Assembly: GCF_010015445.1 (NCBI RefSeq) | Contig: NC_053128.1 | Span: forward strand, 6,839,368 to 6,903,367 | Length of the DNA stretch: 64,000 bases | Direction of reading: 5' to 3' | Origin: Perca fluviatilis | Lineage: Eukaryota > Chordata > Actinopteri > Perciformes > Percidae | In this document: positions 58,789 to 64,000 of the stretch, in pieces | How the letters are laid out: each line of letters opens with the position of its first letter | Position numbering within the stretch: the stretch's first letter is position 1 | Notes under the pieces: generated by a model | Databases searched by the model: none | Told to the model about the DNA's origin: nothing | Seen by the model: only the letters and a program-made list of their open reading frames with translations | Made by a program: the position numbers and the translations under genes

Positions 58789-58862
58789 CATCCATCTCTA
58801 TCTATCTGTCTATCTGTCTATCTAGCTTTCTATCTATCTGTCTGTATCTATCTATCTATCTA

Positions 58863-58938
<76 letters not shown>

Positions 58939-59096
58939 CATCCATCCATCCATCTCTATCTATCTATCTATCTGTCTATCTATCTTTCTTTCTATCTGTC
59001 TCTATCTATCTATCTGTCTGTCTGTCTATCTGTCTGTCTGTCTTTATCTATCTATCTATCTATCTATCTATCCATCCATCCATCTCTATCTATCTG

Positions 59097-59127
<31 letters not shown>

Positions 59128-59226
59128 ATCTGTCTCTATCTATCTATCTATCTATCTATCTATATATCTGTCTGTCTTTCTGTCTGTCTTTATCTATCTA
59201 TATCTATCTATCTGTCTATATGTATG
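58692..59226. repeat. 535-bp (CTAT)n/(CTGT)n/(CCAT)n array
   Basis: Blocks of CTAT, CTGT and CCAT alternate, themselves in a higher-order pattern (CTGT block, CTAT block, CCATCCAT, CTCTAT) repeated about three times. The 210-residue Ser/Ile/Tyr/Leu frame is an artefact. It starts 150 bp after the candidate alternative exon. Confidence 0.95.
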
Positions 59227-60315
59227 TCTGTCGTTATCTTTTTGTATGCTTTAAACTGCACAAACATGTTTTAATGGAGTTTCAATTTTGGCAGTAATTG
59301 TGCATTTTAAAGCATCAAATTGAAAATCACATTTTGCCATTTTGACGTTTCCATTTTGATTCAGTTATTTCATTTTAATATTGACAGACATGGACTTCCG
59401 TATTAATACTCTGTCGACCTATTTAGAGCAGTAATACAGGGTCATGTGTAATGTAATACACAGACACGTATGCCTAAACACAAATGTGACCTGACTATTG
59501 GGTTTACTTTTCTTGACTGGTTTGTTTGCTCGTAACATTTAGTGTCGATTCAGATAGATTGGAGCTGGACAAAAACAAATCCTGATGGCAGTCAATATTT
59601 CGGTTATTTTACATTCTCTCGTCTTACATTCTGTAGCATTACTAACACACACTGTGTTTAGAATCTGGCCAATATTTCAGATCATTTTCCCGTCAACGTT
59701 CCAGTTACATTCAATATAACTTTGTTTGGCATATTCAACCGTATCAGATCAACAATGACAGCTGTACTAAACATTGTTACCAGTCATCCTCAACACTCCA
59801 ATTGTGACCAATATTTCCAGTGATCTATATTCTATATGTTCTCAACATTCTGATTATGCTCGACATTTTTCAGATTCCTTCCACATTCAAGCAATATCAT
59901 ACTACACTCGAGGGTTTGATTTAACATCGTTATTGGCGCGACAGTGATGCGGCTAGGACCGAGGCGCTTCCGCCGGGGTCTGTATGGTATCACTGAAGTG
60001 CCAATAATATGACGTTAAATCAACCCCTCAAGTGTAATATTGCGATTACACAACAACGGTTACCAACAAAATAAAAGTTATACTCAAACTGTATTCATAT
60101 TGTGGGGCAATTCGCTCTCAAAATTACAACAAAAGCAACAGAGACGATTTGTAGTCCCTCCCTGTTTAGTCAGCCAGTCATCTTAAGCTAACGTTAGCTT
60201 TGTAGAGATCGTGGGATTTCCCAAACTGAAAGATTTCCGCAAATATTAACCCCAAACTGCTTTGCTAGCTCTATGCTGTTATGAGCAACATATCTGCTGA
60301 AAAGAAAATTTGGTA

Positions 60316-60542
60316 ACATTTTACTTGAAGGTAGCTACATAAGAGTGACATGACGCTGTCATGAACACAATGACACTGTCATGACACATGAACCCTAACC
60401 CTAACCATAACTTGTCATGACAAAAACCAAATGACACTTGTGAAGCGTTATGTCATAAACGTTTATCACTTGTTTATAATGTTTATGACACGTTCATAAC
60501 AGTGTCATTATACTCTTATGTAGATACCTTCAAGTAAAGTAA
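60316..60542. repeat. Palindromic 'GACACTGTCATG' element, copy 3
   Basis: Both arms are kept: 'ttttacttgaaggtagctac' on the left and 'gataccttcaagtaaagtaa' on the right, with 'gacactgtcatgacacatga' and CCCTAA units inside. The most complete copy. Confidence 0.75.
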
Positions 60543-60996
60543 TATTTTTTTCCATGGATAGATTTAGATACTAAAACAAAAAATTATTGGTGTGAAACAG
60601 AGAGACATTTAAACTCTTTTTGTAATCAAGCATTTTGTCATCTTCAGATCATGTTCCTCAGAGTGAATTTTCTCTGTTGCCATCACGACGTTGTTATATT
60701 CGACCTGCTTTTAAAACTAATCGCCACTCTAATTCTTTTCATCCCTTCTGCATTTTGGACTTTTAAATGGATCCAATCTATTTCTTGATTATCATTTATC
60801 TACCCTCTGGGGTGTAGGCCTGTGTGTAGGCTTGTGTGCTGTTATGTATGTGCATGTTGTCTGTGGCTGCTCTTTGTGGGAATAATAAACAATCCACACA
60901 ACACTACTGACAACGTTCCAGCTTGCCTCGAAATGACAAACTTCAGCATCGTGACTGTATCATTGAAATATTCCAAAAATGTCTCTCACAACATTC

Positions 60997-61260
60997 GGTA
61001 ACGCTTTCCTTAAAGGTATCTACATAAGAGTGACATGACAGTGTCATGAACACGTGAACCCTAACTCTAACTTGTCATGACAAAAACCAAATGACACTAA
61101 AAGAAGCGTTATGTCATTAACGTTCATGACAGTGTCATGTCACTCTTATGTGACATGACAGTGTCACATAAGACACATGACAGTGTCACATGACAGTGTC
61201 ACATGACACATGTGACAGTGTCATGTCACTCTTATGTTATGACCTTCAAGTAAAGTGTAA
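60997..61260. repeat. Palindromic 'GACACTGTCATG' element, copy 4
   Basis: Arms 'aaggtatctacataagagtg' and 'accttcaagtaaagtgtaac'. The centre is expanded into several 'acatgacagtgtcac' units (61140-61220), a palindromic minisatellite. Confidence 0.75.
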
Positions 61261-61518
61261 CCCAACAATCTAGTAAAACAGCCATCAACATCTTGAACTC
61301 CAACACTGAAAAAGTCATCTTAGTTGAACGGATTCTTATTATCTATATTACAAAATTTGTAATATCCTAATTAAAGGTAATATTATATTCTGTTATGGCT
61401 GGCTTGTCTCTGTGCTACAGTCTTCAGGATCTATAGAAACCTGGAATATGTTTTTGTGTTTTGTTCTCATTTCCTTGTGGGGGAACGGTGCGTCCTTCTG
61501 GGTCTTTTGAGTCGCGAG

Positions 61519-61531
61519 GCCACACACATTA

Positions 61532-61599
<68 letters not shown>

Positions 61600-61635
61600 C
61601 TTGTGTCTCTGTCTGTCTCGGTGTCTCTCAACCAG
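61519..61635 (+). promoter_or_regulatory. tcf4: 3' splice site of the second tcf4 exon, with (CT)n as pyrimidine tract
   Basis: Possible branch site 'cattaac' with A at 61532. Then (TC)n of about 28 units at 61536-61592, further pyrimidines, and CAACCAG ending at 61635. No AG occurs between 61519 and 61633, so the AG-exclusion zone is about 115 nt. The microsatellite is therefore part of the acceptor. Confidence 0.75.
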
Positions 61636-61762
61636 TCGATACTGGGTGGCGAGATGGGTTTGGGGAGTCCCGGCGCGGCGTCGCCCACCAAGCCGGCCGG
61701 TCAGTACTACCAGCACTACGGCTCCAACCCGCGGAGGAGACCGCTGCCTATGGACGCCATGG
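61636..61762 (+). CDS. tcf4: tcf4 internal exon with first half of the NLS
   Basis: 127 nt, phase 0 in and phase 1 out (42 codons plus G). Encodes [20 protein letters not shown], then [17 protein letters not shown] and PMDAM. From memory, mammalian TCF4 here reads [20 protein letters not shown] ... [20 protein letters not shown], then EVQTKKVRKVPP in the next exon; the shared SPTKP and QYYQ make TCF4 a better fit than TCF12 or TCF3. RRR is the first basic cluster of the bipartite nuclear localisation signal; the second (KKVRK) would be in the next exon, outside the window. The last G plus AG of the next exon would give Glu, as in mammals. Donor ATGG|GTGAGA at 61763. Met codons at 61654 and 61750 could start shorter isoforms. 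Part of the disordered region before AD2. Confidence 0.93.
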
Positions 61763-61774
61763 GTGAGACGGCGC

Positions 61775-61845
61775 TCACACACACACTCCCCCTTACACAG
61801 ACGCTGTGAACTCACACACTCCCCCTTACACAGACACTGTGAACT
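61775..61845. repeat. Two-copy ~35-bp tandem duplication after the exon donor
   Basis: 'actcccccttacacagacgc' + 'tgtgaactcacac' is repeated once with one change (gacac). Lies 12 bp after the donor. Confidence 0.9.
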
Positions 61846-62180
61846 CACACAGAGAGAGACACACAGCGACACGTTCGCTCATTAAACTGCTTCCTCTATT
61901 ACAAAAGGTCTCACAACGAGAGGACGACTTAGGCTCAGCTTTCTGCACATTTTCTGGCTTGGGACCATATTTTTCTACTCTCTAAAATTCTCATGACATC
62001 ATAGATGTGAATTTCCGTTTGGTAACCTATTTTACTTTTTTTTTTTTAACCCTTGAAATTTTATGGATTTTCCTAGAATGACCCCACCTAAACTTTAGAA
62101 AAAGTGAGTAATTGCCTTTAGTCATATTTCTGTGTACACATCCAAAGAACAAAGATTGTCTTTGGGTCATGTTTGACCCG

Positions 62181-62182
<2 letters not shown>

Positions 62183-62247
<65 letters not shown>
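62183..62247. repeat. (CA)n microsatellite in a TTAA-family fragment
   Basis: About 32 pure units, preceded by 'gggtcatgtttgacccgcc' and followed by 'gcgacaaaaacatcg' text as in the TTAA elements, so it probably grew inside a decayed copy. Confidence 0.9.
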
Positions 62248-62250
<3 letters not shown>

Positions 62251-62350
62251 CTCTGAAAAAGGCAACAAAAATGTTGCAAAAAGCGACAAAAACATCGAAG
62301 ACGCGACAAAAACCTTAAAAAAGGAACAAAAACTTTGTAAAAAAAAAAAG

Positions 62351-62490
62351 CCTATGCACACACACGCAGACACACACATACACACACACACGCACACACA
62401 CATACGCACACGCACGCCCACACGCACGCACACACACAGGCACGCACACACGCACGCACACACACACAAACACACACACACACACACACA
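62351..62490. repeat. (CA)n array with many CG variants
   Basis: CACA mixed with CACG, CATA and CAGG over about 140 bp. Confidence 0.9.
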
Positions 62491-63583
62491 GTTGAATATC
62501 GTTGCTTTTTTTCTTCATTTAGGGGGAGGGTTCACTTGTCGAGAACTGATTTATGAATGAAGAGCATGGAGAGAGAAACAATTTTTGGACCTAGAATACC
62601 TTAAAGATATAACAATAAAGATGTTAAAATATATGTGTCTAATACCACAATCCTAAATATTAGAAATATCTACAACATACAGCATAGTACATTCAGTAGC
62701 ACCCTACATTACAGCCTAAAGAAACAGAATAATGTTCATTCAGAGGTTATAACCTCTATGTAGGATATGTTGCAGGGCTGTTATAATCAGGTTGAGCTAG
62801 GTTGCATAATAAAAATAAATTAAATTAAATAAAACATTTTTGGAAATCTCTGTCAAGCGTCCCCCCCACGCTGGGCCCAAATTAAAATGTACAGTTCAAA
62901 ATGCGAGCTTGGGGTGTCCTTTCACTCACTTTATAGAGCAATATGCACAATTTATGACCAGGGCCATACCAAAGATTTTAAGCAAATAAAAAAAAATAAT
63001 ACATAAACCTCAGGCTGTCAGCACATCTTCTGCACAAGAAAAAAAAAAAAATCTTCCAATCTAGATCCCCGCTGAAAACTGTCAAATAAAATCTGCAGAT
63101 TCTGTTTTGGTCTGATTACGACATATAAATAAATGTATCTTAAAATAGATGAATAAATAAAAATCTTTTTTGCAGTCCTCCAACTTTTGGAAGACTTTTT
63201 TTTTTTTTTTTTTTAACGGTGTCAAGCGCCATTTTCCTAATCATATTAATAACACACACACATTTGATTCATACAAGTTCCTAAAACAATGGAAATTACA
63301 CTGGGAACAACAGCGATTATCTATTTTTTTTATTTGTTTTCTATTTGCACTGGGGTTGTCTAAATCTGGATGTTTTGTCACTTTTTTTTCAGATTTTCGG
63401 CCTTAATGTCATTATACATACTCATTATTCTCATAATTAGAGTGAAGAAATGAAGCAGCGTGTCTATCGTCTTCCTTCGCTTCCATGTCAAACATTTGAA
63501 CTTGCACTGATCCCAGACCACACTGTTTTCTTGTTTAGAAGGCCGAGCATTGCGAGTGCGTGTTAGTGTCTGTCCTGTTTGTC

Positions 63584-63585
<2 letters not shown>

Positions 63586-63627
<42 letters not shown>
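63586..63627. repeat. (GT)n microsatellite
   Basis: About 21 units. Confidence 0.95.
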
Positions 63628-63738
63628 GGTGCTTTGAAAGGGGACTTTGAGCAACAACAAAAAAATACAGGGAAGTCTTTTAGAAAACAGGACAATAGTG
63701 GCCGTGATGTAGCCTTGGTAATGTTAGCCTTGGGAGGA

Positions 63739-63755
63739 CGCACACACACATGCAC

Positions 63756-63811
<56 letters not shown>

Positions 63812-63835
63812 GCGCACGCTAACTCACACACACGC
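63739..63835. repeat. (CA)n microsatellite with CG variants
   Basis: About 36 units, inverse of the array 110 bp upstream; the two could pair as a stem. Confidence 0.95.
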
Positions 63836-63839
63836 TTAC

Positions 63840-64000
63840 GCACACGACGACTCTGGGCCAAAATAAAAATAAAAGTGCCCTTTCATTTTTCTATCAAAGT
63901 CTTACCTTCCCAGTTAATAGACTGCTCCCTCGCTCCCCTTGAGAGAAACCCTGAAGAATAAAATAAACACGTCAAGGGCTGCCCTTTCCTTTTATCAAAC
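63840..64000. other. Non-repetitive block at the window end
   Basis: Unique sequence with 'ctatcaaagtcttacc' and 'ccttttatcaaac' (ATCAAAG/ATCAAA, TCF/LEF-like cores). Continues beyond the window; conserved-element status unproven. Confidence 0.25.

Larger units (their letters stand above)
26659..61635 (+). other. tcf4: tcf4 intron of about 35 kb
   Basis: Bounded by the donor at 26659 and the acceptor at 61634-61635. Holds a dense transposon zone (26.8-45.4 kb), minisatellites and a pyrimidine tract (48.4-52.4 kb), possible regulatory blocks, the candidate alternative first exon (58.2-58.5 kb) and a large STR (58.7-59.2 kb). Uncovered stretches of over 300 bp (for example 28290-28770, 29210-29470, 35800-36490, 38630-39620, 41300-42530, 43040-43900, 45450-46360, 50970-51480, 52580-53220, 54660-55540, 56670-57570 and 59230-60310) are unique or degenerate intronic sequence in which I recognise no gene. 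Confidence 0.8.
61763..64000 (+). other. tcf4: Start of the next tcf4 intron
   Basis: No further exon recognised; the VQTKKVRKVPPGLPSSVY exon expected next is not in the window. Holds the short duplication, CA/GT arrays and an A+T-rich stretch (62560-63580) with poly-A and poly-T runs but nothing else I can name. Confidence 0.8.

Noticed and set aside
58642..59274. 210-residue Ser/Ile/Tyr/Leu frame
   Set aside because: Translation of the tetranucleotide array.
61636..61762. Assignment to tcf3 or tcf12 instead of tcf4
   Set aside because: LGGxM, SPTKP and QYYQ match TCF4 best from memory; TCF12 (SSGKPG, AYYSF) and TCF3 (SPSGMKG, YYPSY) differ at these places.
61456..61809. 117-residue frame containing the tcf4 exon as a single ORF
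   Set aside because: The upstream part translates (CT)n and the pyrimidine tract. Acceptor at 61635 and donor at 61763 with matching phases show it is an internal exon.
1..64000. CTG18.1-like (CTG)n repeat of human TCF4
   Set aside because: Only runs of three or so CTG units seen (for example near 6190); the human repeat lies in an earlier intron.

Overview
The window is vertebrate nuclear DNA, most likely from a teleost (perhaps a percomorph). Signs are dense CA/GT, CT and tetranucleotide microsatellites, many inverted-repeat DNA elements with 8-bp or TTAA target duplications, tRNA-derived SINEs, a decayed LINE, and two short coding exons separated by about 35 kb of intron. There is nothing prokaryotic and no CRISPR, operon or phage.

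The only protein-coding gene I can support is tcf4 (E2-2/ITF2, class I bHLH E protein) on the + strand. The exon at 26600-26658 encodes the segment matching mammalian SKTER...GCHQ. The exon at 61636-61762 encodes the next segment, ILGGEMG...[12 protein letters not shown], with the first half of the nuclear localisation signal. Their phases fit (1 in, 0/0 between, 1 out) and both have good splice sites. All the rest is read as tcf4 intron: upstream intron 1-26599, intron 26659-61635, and the start of the next intron 61763-64000. The AD1 and bHLH exons lie outside the window. About 3 kb before the second exon is a GC-richer, repeat-poor block (57900-58541) with a TATA-like box and a consensus donor after a short ATG-containing leader. 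I read it as a candidate alternative promoter and first exon for a shorter TCF4 isoform; mammalian TCF4 is known to use many alternative 5' exons.

Region by region: 1-26 kb holds several non-autonomous DNA elements, a 5'-truncated LINE (about 8.3-9.8 kb, minus), an 871-bp fold-back (12 kb), nested TTAA-flanked elements (16.9-18.6 kb) and a GT-rich minisatellite (20.2-20.9 kb). 26-46 kb is the richest transposon area: hAT-type elements with clear 8-bp duplications at 26.8, 28.8, 37.3 and 44.8 kb. The 37.3 kb one carries a RecQ-like helicase fragment, and a second, decayed RecQ-like fragment sits at 54.0 kb. 48-52 kb has a 46-bp minisatellite, a CA minisatellite and a ~0.95 kb polypyrimidine tract. 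58.7-59.2 kb is a 535-bp tetranucleotide array. Between the repeats are non-repetitive blocks that look like candidate conserved non-coding elements.

I saw no clearly new biological system. The most interesting points are the captured RecQ fragments, the alternative-promoter block next to a large STR, a (CT)n microsatellite forming the pyrimidine tract of a tcf4 acceptor, and the repeat families present in several copies. Repeat family statements rest on ends, duplications and recollection of common fish repeats, not on a database search.
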